Shown here in pieces: positions 8,699-16,852 of a stretch of 64,000 nt of DNA. The position numbers and the translations under genes were made by a program. Source of the stretch: Betaproteobacteria bacterium (GTDB lineage: Bacteria > Pseudomonadota > Gammaproteobacteria > Burkholderiales > Casimicrobiaceae). The notes beneath the pieces are model-generated. The model saw nothing but the letters and a program-made list of their open reading frames with translations, made no database searches and was not told the DNA's origin. Where the stretch lies: positions 62,001 through 126,000 of the forward strand of contig JADJWJ010000021.1 in the NCBI GenBank assembly GCA_016716425.1, in the 5' to 3' direction. Numbering within the stretch: position 1 is the stretch's first letter; every line of letters begins with the position of its first letter.

Positions 8699-9139
8699 GT
8701 GATCAACCGGCAGGCGCTCGCGGGCAGAGCCACCCCTTCGGTCCGGGCGTGGTGGCGCACCGTGGTGGCGTTCGCGTGCGCGCTGTCCGTCTTGCCTGCG
8801 ATGGCGGCCGACGCGCCGGCCTCGCGCGTGCCGGCACCGACGGTCGCGATCGCCGCGCCGGGCAAGTGCGTCGAGGACACGCCGTTCATGCTGCGCAACC
8901 ACATGGAGTTGCTCAAGCACCACCGGGACAAGACGGTGCGCGACGGCATCCGGACCACGCAGCACAGCCTCGCCAACTGCGTGAACTGCCACGCGAGCAA
9001 GGTGACGGGCCGCGTCACCGGCGGGAAGGACGCGTTCTGCGAGAGTTGCCACAAATTCTCGGCGGTCAAGCTCGACTGCTGGGACTGCCACACCGACCGC
9101 GCGCAGGCCGGGCTGGCGGCGGCGGGAGCAGGCAAGTGA
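8699..9139 (+). CDS. dsrJ: Periplasmic triheme cytochrome c DsrJ
   Basis: DsrJ is the periplasmic cytochrome of DsrMKJOP. Three haem motifs CVNCH, CESCH and CWDCH are visible, and a signal peptide or anchor (RTVVAFACALSVLPAMAADA) precedes the mature domain. Start choice: the frame is open from GTG 8567, but the first 37 codons from there are a repeat element, so GTG 8699 (146 aa) is preferred. The stop overlaps the dsrO start in GTGA. Confidence 0.88.
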   Translation: MINRQALAGRATPSVRAWWRTVVAFACALSVLPAMAADAPASRVPAPTVAIAAPGKCVEDTPFMLRNHMELLKHHRDKTVRDGIRTTQHSLANCVNCHASKVTGRVTGGKDAFCESCHKFSAVKLDCWDCHTDRAQAGLAAAGAGK

Positions 9140-9867
9140 GCGAAGTGAACACGGGTCGCCGGCAGGTGCTCGCGTGGGGTGCGGCGATGGCCGGCGTCGC
9201 GCTGGCGCCGGGCGTCACGCTGTTCGAGCTCGCGCAGGCGCGTTCGCCCGAAGAGGCCGCGTCGAACAAGGTCCGCTGGGGGATGCTGGTCGACGTCAAC
9301 CGCTGTGCGTCCGACTGCGACGCCTGCGTGACCGCGTGCGACCAGGAGAACGGGCTGCCGCAGACGAAGACGCCGACGTCGGCGCAGTGGATCCGCAAGG
9401 TCGAGTTGAAGGACCTGCGAACGGGGGCGACGAAGTCGGCGCCGGTCATGTGCCAGCACTGCGCGGAGCCGCCGTGCGTCGACGTGTGCCCGACCGGTGC
9501 GTCGTTCAAGCGGGCCGACGGCATCGTGCTGGTCGACCGGCACACGTGCATCGGCTGCCGCTACTGCATGATGGCCTGCCCGTACCAGGCGCGCTCGTTC
9601 GTGCACGAGCCGGTGACCGGCCAGAAGCCGGAAGTGCCGCGCGGCAAGGGCTGCGTGGAGTCGTGCACGCTGTGCGTGCACCGGATCGACCGCGGCGGGA
9701 CGCCGGCGTGCGTCGAGGCGTGCGCGGCGAGCGGCCACAAGGCGATCGTCTTCGGCAACCTGAACGACCCGAACAGCGAACTGTCGCAGCGGATCGCCGA
9801 GTTGCGCGCCGCGCCGCTGCGGCCCGACCTGCGCCTGAACCAGGGCGTGCGCTACGCGGGGATCTGA
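9136..9867 (+). CDS. dsrO: Periplasmic ferredoxin-like subunit DsrO
   Basis: DsrO (243 aa) is the Tat-exported iron-sulfur subunit that sits between DsrJ and the quinol subunit DsrP. A twin-arginine signal (GRRQVLAW followed by a hydrophobic stretch ending near residue 35) is visible. Four ferredoxin-type cysteine groups follow: CASDCDACVTAC, CQHCAEPPCVDVC, CIGCRYCMMAC and CVESCTLC/CVEAC. The GTG at 9136 overlaps the dsrJ stop by 4 nt, indicating translational coupling. Confidence 0.94.
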   Translation: MSEVNTGRRQVLAWGAAMAGVALAPGVTLFELAQARSPEEAASNKVRWGMLVDVNRCASDCDACVTACDQENGLPQTKTPTSAQWIRKVELKDLRTGATKSAPVMCQHCAEPPCVDVCPTGASFKRADGIVLVDRHTCIGCRYCMMACPYQARSFVHEPVTGQKPEVPRGKGCVESCTLCVHRIDRGGTPACVEACAASGHKAIVFGNLNDPNSELSQRIAELRAAPLRPDLRLNQGVRYAGI

Positions 9868-9870
9868 CCG

Positions 9871-11070
9871 ATGACCGCCGCTACACTGCCGCGCACCGCC
9901 ACCGGCCGCTTCTGGGCGCTGGCGGCGGCGCTCGGCGTCGTCGTGCTCGCGGGCCTCGGGGCCGCGCACTTCATGGAAGAGGCCGGCCACGCCATCACCG
10001 GCATGAACAACCGGATCGTCTGGGGCATGCCGCACGTGTTCGCGATCTTCCTGATCGTGGCGGCGTCGGGCGTGCTCAACGTCGCATCGGTCGGCTCCGT
10101 GTTCGGCCGGACCGAGTACAAGTCGCGGGCGCCGCTGTCCGGCCTGTTGTGCATCGGCCTTCTCGCCGGCGGCCTCGCCGTGCTGATGCTCGACCTGGGC
10201 CGCCCCGAGCGGATGATCGTCGCCGCGACGCACTACAACTTCACGTCGGTGTTCGCGTGGAACGTGTTCCTGTACACGGGCATGTTCGCGATCGTCGCCG
10301 TCTACCTGTGGACGCTGATGGAGCGGCGGATGAACGGGTACTCCGGCGCCGCCGGGCTGGCCGCGTTCGTCTGGCGGTTCGTCCTGACCACCGGCACCGG
10401 CATGATCTTCGCGTTCCTCGTCGCGCGGCAGGCTTACGGCAGCGCGCTCCTGCCGCCGCTGTTCATCGTCATGTCGCTGGCGTGGGGCACCGCGGTGTTC
10501 CTGGCCGTGCAGGCGGCGCTCTACGCGGGGAGCGACCGGACCATCCCGCCCGAGATCCTGCGGCGCATCCGCAACCTGCTCGGGATCTTCATCGCCGCCG
10601 TGCTGTACTTCACGCTCGTGTACCACCTGACCAACGCGTACTTCGCGAAGCAGGTCGCGTTCACGCGCTTCATCCTCGTCGACGGCGGCGTCTATCCGCT
10701 GCTGTTCTGGGGCGGGTTCTTCGTGCTGGGGTCGGTTCTGCCGCTGGTGCTGATCTGGCACCCGCGGCTCGGTACACCGCGGTCCGTGGTCGCCGCTTCG
10801 CTGCTGACGATCGTCGGCGCGTTCGCGCTGCTGTACGTGTTCATCATCGGCGGGCAGGCGTGGCCGCTCGAGATTTTCCCCGGCTACGCCACGAGCAGCA
10901 CGTTCGCCGACGGGACCATCGCCGCCTACGCGCCGAGTCTGCCCGAGGTGCTGCTGGGCCTGGGCGGCGTGGCGATCGCGCTGCTGATCGCCGTCGTCGG
11001 CCTGCACGTGCTGCCGTTCGCGCCGCAGGACGACCCGGAAGCCAGGGCGAAGGCCAGCGCATCGGCATGA
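9871..11070 (+). CDS. dsrP: NrfD-family membrane subunit DsrP
   Basis: DsrP (399 aa) is the integral membrane quinone-interacting subunit of DsrMKJOP, of the NrfD/PsrC type. About ten hydrophobic spans are visible, starting with FWALAAALGVVVLAGLGA. It begins 4 nt after dsrO and its stop overlaps the dsrN start (ATGA at 11067-11070). Confidence 0.93.
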   Translation: MTAATLPRTATGRFWALAAALGVVVLAGLGAAHFMEEAGHAITGMNNRIVWGMPHVFAIFLIVAASGVLNVASVGSVFGRTEYKSRAPLSGLLCIGLLAGGLAVLMLDLGRPERMIVAATHYNFTSVFAWNVFLYTGMFAIVAVYLWTLMERRMNGYSGAAGLAAFVWRFVLTTGTGMIFAFLVARQAYGSALLPPLFIVMSLAWGTAVFLAVQAALYAGSDRTIPPEILRRIRNLLGIFIAAVLYFTLVYHLTNAYFAKQVAFTRFILVDGGVYPLLFWGGFFVLGSVLPLVLIWHPRLGTPRSVVAASLLTIVGAFALLYVFIIGGQAWPLEIFPGYATSSTFADGTIAAYAPSLPEVLLGLGGVAIALLIAVVGLHVLPFAPQDDPEARAKASASA

Positions 11071-12533
11071 GCGACGCGCGCAACCCGTCGCGCCTCATGG
11101 TCTCGGCGACCCACAAGTCGTCGGGCAAGACGACGATCGCGGTCGGACTCGTGCACGCGCTGCGCGAGCGCGGGCTTGCCGTGCAGACGTTCAAGAAAGG
11201 CCCCGACTACATCGACCCGATGTGGCTGACCGCGGCCTCGGGCCGGCGCTGCCGCAACCTCGATCCGTACCTGTCGGATGCCGCCGAGTACCGCGGTGCG
11301 TTCCGGCGGCACGCGGCGGGCGCGGACGTCAGCGTGGTCGAGGGCAACAAGGGCCTATACGACGGGCTGGCGCTCGACGGCAGCAACAGCAACGCCGCGC
11401 TGGCCAAGGCGCTGGCGCTGCCGGTCGTGCTGGTCATCGACGCGCGCGGAATGACGCGCGGGATCGCACCTCTGATCCTGGGCTACCAGGCGTTCGACCG
11501 CGACGTGCGCATCGCCGGCGTGATCCTCAACAACCTGGGCGGCAGCCGGCACGAGGCGAAGCTGCGGATGGTGATCGAGCACTACACCGACGTCCGCGTG
11601 CTGGGCAGCGTGCAGTGCGACCCGCGGCTCGTGATCGCCGAGCGGCATCTGGGGCTCACGCCGAGCAACGAGGCCGACGGCGTCACGCAGCGCATCGCCG
11701 CGATCGGCAACCTCGTGGGCGCGCAGGTCGACGTCGACGCCGTCCTGCGCATCGCCGCCGGCGTGCCGCCGCTCGCTGCGCCGGGTGACGCGATCGCCGA
11801 CCCGTTCCCGCCTGCCGCGGAACCCGATCTGCGGATCGGCGTGCTGCAGGACCGCGCGTTCGGCTTCTACTACGGCGACGACCTCGACGCGCTGCGCGCC
11901 GCCGGCGCCACGCTCGTGCGCATCGACGCGCTGTCCGACGCGCAGCTGCCCGGCGTCGACGGCCTCTTCATCGGCGGGGGCTTTCCCGAGCTGCACGCGG
12001 CCGAGCTGGAGGCGAACACCGCGCTGCGGGGAAGGATCCGCGCCGCCGTCGAAGCGGGACTGCCCGTCTACGCCGAGTGCGGCGGCCTGATGTATCTCGC
12101 GCGCTCGCTCACGTACAGGGGCCAGACGCACCGGATGGTCGGCGCGATCCCCGGCGACGTTGTCATGCACGACCGCCCGGTCGGCCGCGGCTACGTGACG
12201 CTCGAAGAAACCGCCGACTTCCCGTGGGGCGAGGCGCCCGGCGGGGGTCGCGCCGTGCGTGCCCACGAGTTCCACTACTCGAGCATCGAAAACCTGCCGG
12301 CCGACCTCGTCTGCGCCTACGAGGTGAAGCGCGGCCACGGCGTGGACGGCCGGCGCGACGGCATCGTCGTGCGCAACGTGCTCGCGTCCTACGCCCACCT
12401 GCGCAGCGCCGGCGGCAATGCCTGGGCGCGCCGCTTCGTCGACTTCGTCCGCCACGCCGACTACCGGCTGCAGAGGCAGGACAACGTCGTGTTGTTCCCT
12501 CCGGTCCGCGGCCGCGAGGCGATGGTCGTATGA
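11067..12533 (+). CDS. dsrN: DsrN, siroheme amidase (cobyrinate a,c-diamide synthase family)
   Basis: DsrN (488 aa) is thought to amidate siroheme to the siroamide used by DsrAB. An N-terminal P-loop ATP-binding region (THKSSGKTTIAVGL) and the KKGPDYIDP motif are typical of CbiA/CobB. The C-terminal glutamine amidotransferase domain has the nucleophile region YAECGGLMYLA and the later ATSYxH-like SYAHLR. The start overlaps the dsrP stop by 4 nt. The operon also contains a siroheme-pathway methyltransferase downstream, consistent with a cofactor role. Confidence 0.93.
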   Translation: MSDARNPSRLMVSATHKSSGKTTIAVGLVHALRERGLAVQTFKKGPDYIDPMWLTAASGRRCRNLDPYLSDAAEYRGAFRRHAAGADVSVVEGNKGLYDGLALDGSNSNAALAKALALPVVLVIDARGMTRGIAPLILGYQAFDRDVRIAGVILNNLGGSRHEAKLRMVIEHYTDVRVLGSVQCDPRLVIAERHLGLTPSNEADGVTQRIAAIGNLVGAQVDVDAVLRIAAGVPPLAAPGDAIADPFPPAAEPDLRIGVLQDRAFGFYYGDDLDALRAAGATLVRIDALSDAQLPGVDGLFIGGGFPELHAAELEANTALRGRIRAAVEAGLPVYAECGGLMYLARSLTYRGQTHRMVGAIPGDVVMHDRPVGRGYVTLEETADFPWGEAPGGGRAVRAHEFHYSSIENLPADLVCAYEVKRGHGVDGRRDGIVVRNVLASYAHLRSAGGNAWARRFVDFVRHADYRLQRQDNVVLFPPVRGREAMVV

Positions 12534-12549
12534 CCGGGAGGTCCGCATT

Positions 12550-12915
12550 ATGATGGCGATCGTCGAACGTCCCGGCGTCCGCTACGTCCAGGTCGGCGGC
12601 CAGCGCGTCGCCACCGACAGCGAGGGCTACCTCGTCGATCGCGACCAGTGGTCGGAGGACTTCGCGCGCGCGCTGGCGAAGCAGGAGGGGCTGCAGTTGA
12701 CACCCGCGCACTGGGAGGTCATCCACTACCTGCGCGATTACTTCCTCGAGCACGGCGTGCAGGCGCAGGTGCGCGTGATGATCCGCCACTTCACCGACCG
12801 CTGGGGTCCCGAGCGCGGCTCGAACCACCACCTGCACGAGATGTTTCCGATTGGCGGCCCGCAGAAGCAGGGCAACCGGCTGGCCGGGCTGCTGCGCACC
12901 AAGGGCGAGCACTGA
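12550..12915 (+). CDS. DsrC/TusE-like protein lacking both C-terminal cysteines
   Basis: A 121-aa DsrC-fold protein, recognised by EGYLVDRDQWSEDFA, LTPAHWEVIHYLRDY, VRVMIRHFTDRWGPERG and the MFPIGGPQKQG ending. The C-terminal arm reads QGNRLAGLLRTKGEH: Asn replaces the first cysteine, and the chain ends without the penultimate one, so it cannot carry sulfur the way DsrC does. Cysteine-less DsrC homologues (sometimes called RspA) are thought to be regulatory. It follows dsrN by 16 nt, with GGGAGG upstream. Confidence 0.88.
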   Translation: MMAIVERPGVRYVQVGGQRVATDSEGYLVDRDQWSEDFARALAKQEGLQLTPAHWEVIHYLRDYFLEHGVQAQVRVMIRHFTDRWGPERGSNHHLHEMFPIGGPQKQGNRLAGLLRTKGEH

Positions 12916-12918
12916 AAC

Positions 12919-13140
12919 CCTCTCCCCGCGCAACGAGCAGAGGGTTAAGGTGAGGGGGTCGTCCTTCGCGAACTCGTCGCGTACGGACCTCCCTCGCCCC
13001 GCGAGCGGCCATCGCATGCTTGCGATGGCACGCCCTGCAAGGGAGGGTTGGAGTGGGGAGCGCCGCGCCAGGCACATCCGCCGCAGATGACTCTCCCTCG
13101 CCCCGCGCAAGCGGGCGGAGGGTTGGGGTGAGGGGCCCCG
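12919..13140. repeat. Composite repeat-rich spacer upstream of dsrR
   Basis: This 273-nt spacer contains two degenerate CCCTCTCCCCGCGCAA...GAGGGTTAAGGTGAGGGG hairpin elements (about 12919-12958 and 13090-13135). Between them (13004-13049) is a second copy of the 46-nt element seen at 4044-4090, including ATCGCATGCTTGCGAT. No gene is visible. Confidence 0.75.
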
Positions 13141-13188
13141 CACCGCATACGCTTGCCACGCACAACTGACCGAGCACCACCGACCGCC

Positions 13189-13557
13189 ATGATCACCGTC
13201 ACTCCAAGCGCCGCCAACCAGATCCGTATCGCCGCGACCCAGGCCGACTCCGACGAGATGGGCCTGCGCATCGCTGCCCGCCGCGACGCCTCCGGCGCCA
13301 TTCACTACGCGATGGGCTTCGACGAGGCGCGCGGCGACGACCGCGTCGTAACGTCGGAGGGGATCGCGCTCGTCGTGTCGCCGGGCGAGACCGACCTGCT
13401 CGACGGCCTGACGCTCGACTACGTCGAGTACGAGCAGGGCGACTTCCGCTTCATCTTCATCAACCCGAACGAAGCGGCAGTGGCGAGCGCCGAGCCCGCT
13501 CCCGGCACGTCCGGGGGCTGTGGCAGCGGCAGCGGCGGCTGCGGTTGCGGCGGGTGA
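13189..13557 (+). CDS. dsrR: A-type iron-sulfur carrier-like protein DsrR
   Basis: DsrR (122 aa) has the IscA/HesB fold; in A. vinosum it is required for normal dsr expression. The domain is recognisable by ITVTPSAANQI, MGLRIAAR and DFRFIFINPN. The first conserved IscA cysteine is missing (RRDASGAIHY in its place), while the C-terminus is a Gly/Cys tail (GGCGSGSGGCGCGG) bearing a CGC motif. Fe-S transfer by the standard three-cysteine site is therefore doubtful. The ATG at 13189 gives the normal start. Confidence 0.88.
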   Translation: MITVTPSAANQIRIAATQADSDEMGLRIAARRDASGAIHYAMGFDEARGDDRVVTSEGIALVVSPGETDLLDGLTLDYVEYEQGDFRFIFINPNEAAVASAEPAPGTSGGCGSGSGGCGCGG

Positions 13558-13579
13558 ACCGCGGCGAGAGCGCGACCCC

Positions 13580-14413
13580 ATGGAACGCAACGAACCCACC
13601 GCCGAAACCGCGCGCGCCCCCGGCACCGTCTACCTCGTCGGCTGCGGCCCCGGCGACCCGGAACTCCTGACGCTGCGCGCGTACCGGCTGCTGCAGAGCG
13701 CCGACGTCGCGCTCTACGACCATCTGGTGTCGGACGAAGTGATGGCGCTGCTGCCGGGCAAGGTGCAGCGCGTCTACGTCGGCAAGGAGCGCGACCGCCA
13801 CACGATGCCGCAGGAGGTGATCAACGATCTGCTGGTGCGGTACGCACGCGAGGGCAAACACGTTCTGCGTCTCAAGGGTGGCGACCCGTTCGTCTTCGGC
13901 CGCGGCGGCGAGGAGATCGACACGCTCGCCGCGCAGGGCGTGGCGTTCGAGGTCGTGCCCGGCATCACGGCGGCGCTCGGCGTGGCCGCGTATGCCGGCA
14001 TCCCGCTCACGCACCGCGACTACGCGCAGTCGTGCCTGTTCGTCACCGGCCACCGCAAGGAGGACGGCTTCGAAATGGACTGGCACGCGCTCACGCGCCC
14101 GCGCCAGACCGTCGTCGTCTACATGGGATTGCTCGGGCTGCCGGCGCTGTGCGACGGCCTCGTCGCGCACGGCATGTCGGCCGACACGCCGGTAGCGGTG
14201 ATCCAGCAGGGCACGACGCACGAGCAGCGCGTGGTCACCGGCACGCTGCGCACGCTTGCGCAGAAGGTGGCCGAGGCGATGCTGACGCCCCCCACACTCA
14301 TGATTGTCGGAGACGTCGTGCGGTTGCGGGACCGATTGGGGTGGTTCCGGCCGCAGGGGCGCCCCGTCGGGTCAGACGCCCCGCTGGAGCGCGCGCGAAC
14401 GTCCGGAACCTGA
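13580..14413 (+). CDS. cobA: Uroporphyrinogen-III C-methyltransferase
   Basis: This 277-aa SAM-dependent enzyme methylates uroporphyrinogen III to precorrin-2, the siroheme precursor. Motifs visible: VGCGPGDPELLTLRA (SAM-binding loop), LKGGDPFVFGRGGEE and PGITAALGVAAYAGIPLTHR. It lacks the CysG oxidase/ferrochelatase domain, so those steps lie elsewhere. It starts 22 nt after dsrR and likely supplies the siroheme of DsrAB. It converges with the regulator at 14495 (81-nt gap without a clear terminator). Confidence 0.93.
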   Translation: MERNEPTAETARAPGTVYLVGCGPGDPELLTLRAYRLLQSADVALYDHLVSDEVMALLPGKVQRVYVGKERDRHTMPQEVINDLLVRYAREGKHVLRLKGGDPFVFGRGGEEIDTLAAQGVAFEVVPGITAALGVAAYAGIPLTHRDYAQSCLFVTGHRKEDGFEMDWHALTRPRQTVVVYMGLLGLPALCDGLVAHGMSADTPVAVIQQGTTHEQRVVTGTLRTLAQKVAEAMLTPPTLMIVGDVVRLRDRLGWFRPQGRPVGSDAPLERARTSGT

Positions 14414-14494
14414 TCGACGGCCAGTCGCGCGGCGCGAAAGGAACTGTACGGGGTGTGGCCGGTCCGGGGCATTCCGGGCCCGGCCCCCGGCACG

Positions 14495-15160
14495 TCACCC
14501 GGATTGCGCCGCCACCCGATGCTCGACCGCGAACACCGCGGCCTCGACCCGCGACCGCAATCCCAGCTTCGCCAGGATGTGCCGCACGTGCAGCTTCACC
14601 GTGTCGTGCGAGATCCCGAGCGCCAGCGCGATCGCCTTGTTGCTCTTCCCGTCGGCCAGATGCTGCAGGATCTCCCGCTCGCGCTCGGTGAGCGACTTCA
14701 TGTAGTCGTCGCGCGACGTGCCCTGCTGCGCGGGCAGCAGCAGGTCGACCAGCTTGACGGCCATCGCCGGCGACACGATCACCTCGCCGCGGGCGGCGCG
14801 GCGGATCGCGTCGATGACGTCGTCCGGGTCCATGTCCTTCAGCAGGTAGCCGCGCACGCCGGCGCGAAACGCGCGGCCCAGGTCGTCCTGCGAGTCGCTC
14901 ATCGTCAGCACGACGACCGGCGTGTCGATGCCCTCGGCGCGCAGCCGCGTCAGCAGCCGGTGGCCGTCGGTCGGCTGCATCCGCAGGTCCATGATCGCGA
15001 GGTCGGGGCGCTCGTCGCGCAGCAGGCGCACCGCTTCGTCGGCGTTGCCGGTGTTGCCGAGCACCTTCATGCCCGCGCGCGCCTCGAGCAGCTCGGACAG
15101 GCCTCGCCGGCACAGGCCGTGATCGTCGATGAGGACGAGACGGATCGGTTGGTCGCTCAT
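14495..15160 (-). CDS. NarL/FixJ-family response regulator
   Basis: A 221-aa DNA-binding response regulator. The receiver domain has IDDH (acidic pocket), Asp58 in AIMDLRM as phosphoacceptor, and VVLTMSD and LLKD. The LuxR-type helix-turn-helix is LTEREREILQHLADGKSNKAIALALGIS (about 155-182). Its ATG overlaps the stop of the kinase gene by 4 nt, so the two form a translationally coupled pair. Its targets are not shown, but its position between dsr and soe makes them candidates. Confidence 0.93.
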   Translation of the reverse strand: MSDQPIRLVLIDDHGLCRRGLSELLEARAGMKVLGNTGNADEAVRLLRDERPDLAIMDLRMQPTDGHRLLTRLRAEGIDTPVVVLTMSDSQDDLGRAFRAGVRGYLLKDMDPDDVIDAIRRAARGEVIVSPAMAVKLVDLLLPAQQGTSRDDYMKSLTEREREILQHLADGKSNKAIALALGISHDTVKLHVRHILAKLGLRSRVEAAVFAVEHRVAAQSG

Positions 15161-16359
15161 GGGAAGGCCTCGCCGCTGGGCGTGGTGATCGGGAAGGTGA
15201 GTTCGAGCCGCGTGCCCGTGGGGCCGGCGGCCTTCAGCTCGACATTGCCGCCGAGCCGGCGCGCGCGCTCGCGCATGATCGCGATGCCGTAGTGGCCGCC
15301 GTTGCCGTCCGTGCCGTCGTGCGACGCGAAGCCGACGCCGTCGTCCTCGACGAGGATGACGTAGTCGCCGCTGCGGCACGCGAGCGTCAGCCGCGCCTGC
15401 GTCGCGCGGGCGTGGCGCGAGATGTTGGCCAGCGCCTCCTGCACGATGTGGAACACCTCGATCTCGCGGTCGCCGGTGAGTTTCAGGTCGGGAACGTGGT
15501 TCACGAAATCGAGCGAGATCCCGGTGCGGTCGAGGAAGCGCTCGCTGGTCTCGGACAGCGCGTGCAGCAGGCCCTGCGGGTCCATCTGGCTGCGGTAATA
15601 CGTGATGAGCTCGCGCAGCCGGCGCTGCGAGTTCTCCAGCGTCTCGTCCACGTCGCTGGCGTACTTGTGCGCGCGCAGCTCGTCGGCCAGGCGGATCGCG
15701 TCGCGCAGCAGGCTCATGCGCATCCGCATGTAGGTCAGGCCCTGCGCCAGCGAGTCGTGCACTTCGTTGGCCAGCATCTGGCGCTCGCTGGTCAGGCGTA
15801 TGCGCAGGTTCTCGCGCGACAGCCGCGCGTTGTCGAGCGCCGTGCCGACGAGGTCGCCGGTGGCGCGCAGCAGCGGGGCCATCGCCGGCGGCAGCGCGCA
15901 CGGCGCGGCGAACTGCAGGTGCAGCGCGCCCACCGGGCGGTCCCGGTGCCGCAACGGCACCGCGACGACGTGCCGGCACACCGCGCCCAGCGTGTCGGCG
16001 GGAATGCGCTCGCCGTGGCCGCAGAGGTCGCTCTTCACGCAGGCGGACTCGGGGCTGCGCGAGTCGTCGCAGCGCGGGCACCACGCGGCCAGCCCGCCGT
16101 CGCCGGCCGCCGTACCGGCGGTGACGACCGGGTCGTAGCGGGTGCCGTCCTCGTCGATGACGGCGATCGTGCCCGCCGTCGCGCCGGCCATGCGCACGAC
16201 CGCGTCGAGCATGGGCTCGAGCGCGGCGCGCAGGTCCAGGTCGTCGTTCGGCAGCGGGCGTGCCGGCGATTTCGTGACGCCGGCGGGCGATCGGGAAGCG
16301 GCGCGGTCGGCGGCAGGAATCGGATCGGCGCGCAGGCGACCGACGGTTTGCGTCGTCAC
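15157..16359 (-). CDS. NarX-like cytoplasmic sensor histidine kinase with Cys-rich GAF domain
   Basis: A 400-aa kinase with no membrane segment. A GAF-like domain (about 45-180) contains a cysteine cluster C94-x2-C97-x9-C107-x5-C113 plus C128. The HisKA_3 dimerisation domain has His201 in NEVHDSLAQ, and the ATPase domain includes ALANISRHA and DDGVGF. GTG 16359 is chosen because GGAGGA lies 5-6 nt upstream; the frame is open back to 16467. The cysteine set suggests an Fe-S or thiol redox sensor, by analogy with NreB and AirS. Confidence 0.9.
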   Translation of the reverse strand: MTTQTVGRLRADPIPAADRAASRSPAGVTKSPARPLPNDDLDLRAALEPMLDAVVRMAGATAGTIAVIDEDGTRYDPVVTAGTAAGDGGLAAWCPRCDDSRSPESACVKSDLCGHGERIPADTLGAVCRHVVAVPLRHRDRPVGALHLQFAAPCALPPAMAPLLRATGDLVGTALDNARLSRENLRIRLTSERQMLANEVHDSLAQGLTYMRMRMSLLRDAIRLADELRAHKYASDVDETLENSQRRLRELITYYRSQMDPQGLLHALSETSERFLDRTGISLDFVNHVPDLKLTGDREIEVFHIVQEALANISRHARATQARLTLACRSGDYVILVEDDGVGFASHDGTDGNGGHYGIAIMRERARRLGGNVELKAAGPTGTRLELTFPITTPSGEAFP

Positions 16360-16852
16360 CGGCTTCCTCCATTGACGCCCCCCGGGCCGCCTGCCGGCGG
16401 GTGGCCGGCCCGGCGGTCCGGAGCGCATGTCTATGCAAATTATGGGGGCTGCGCCATGGCGGTGCAACCAATCGGATCAATTGCTTGATTCAGGCCAAGG
16501 CCGAGCACGATTCCCCTCATCCCCCATCCGGGCTATCTTGTTCGACCCATCGCGGTTATAGACGTTCCCACCCCTGATTTGTCATAAACGGAGGCTCGTG
16601 GGCGGGCGAGGATGCCGCTCGTCCGGGGACCACGTTCAACCTCGACCACCAAGGAATTTCGCAGGCCCATTTGAGAGGCATTCGCAATCCGCTGACCTTG
16701 TGTCATCCCGAGTGCAGCGAGGGATCTTCTCTGGCGCAACCCGCCGGTTGGCGGCAACAGCAGATCCCTCGCTGCGCTCGGGATGACACAGTGAAGTGGA
16801 GGGGCGACACCGTCCGCAGACCAGAGTCAGACCCCTAGCCCGTCGAATCCCG
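16360..16852. promoter_or_regulatory. Divergent intergenic region between kinase operon and soeABC
   Basis: These 493 nt separate divergent operons and should hold both promoters. No convincing -35/-10 pair could be assigned. The half near the kinase is locally A/T-richer (around 16430-16580). The half near soeA carries repeat family A (16699-16790), then CAGAGTCAGACCCCT, which resembles the inverted repeat before sat. No gene is visible. Confidence 0.45.
16699..16790. repeat. Interspersed inverted repeat, family A, copy 2
   Basis: The best-preserved copy of the family seen at 2065-2160: 29-bp arms, TGTGTCATCCCGAGTGCAGC at the left edge, complementary at the right edge with a single mismatch, around a loop of about 34 nt. 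It lies about 60 nt upstream of soeA. Confidence 0.85.
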
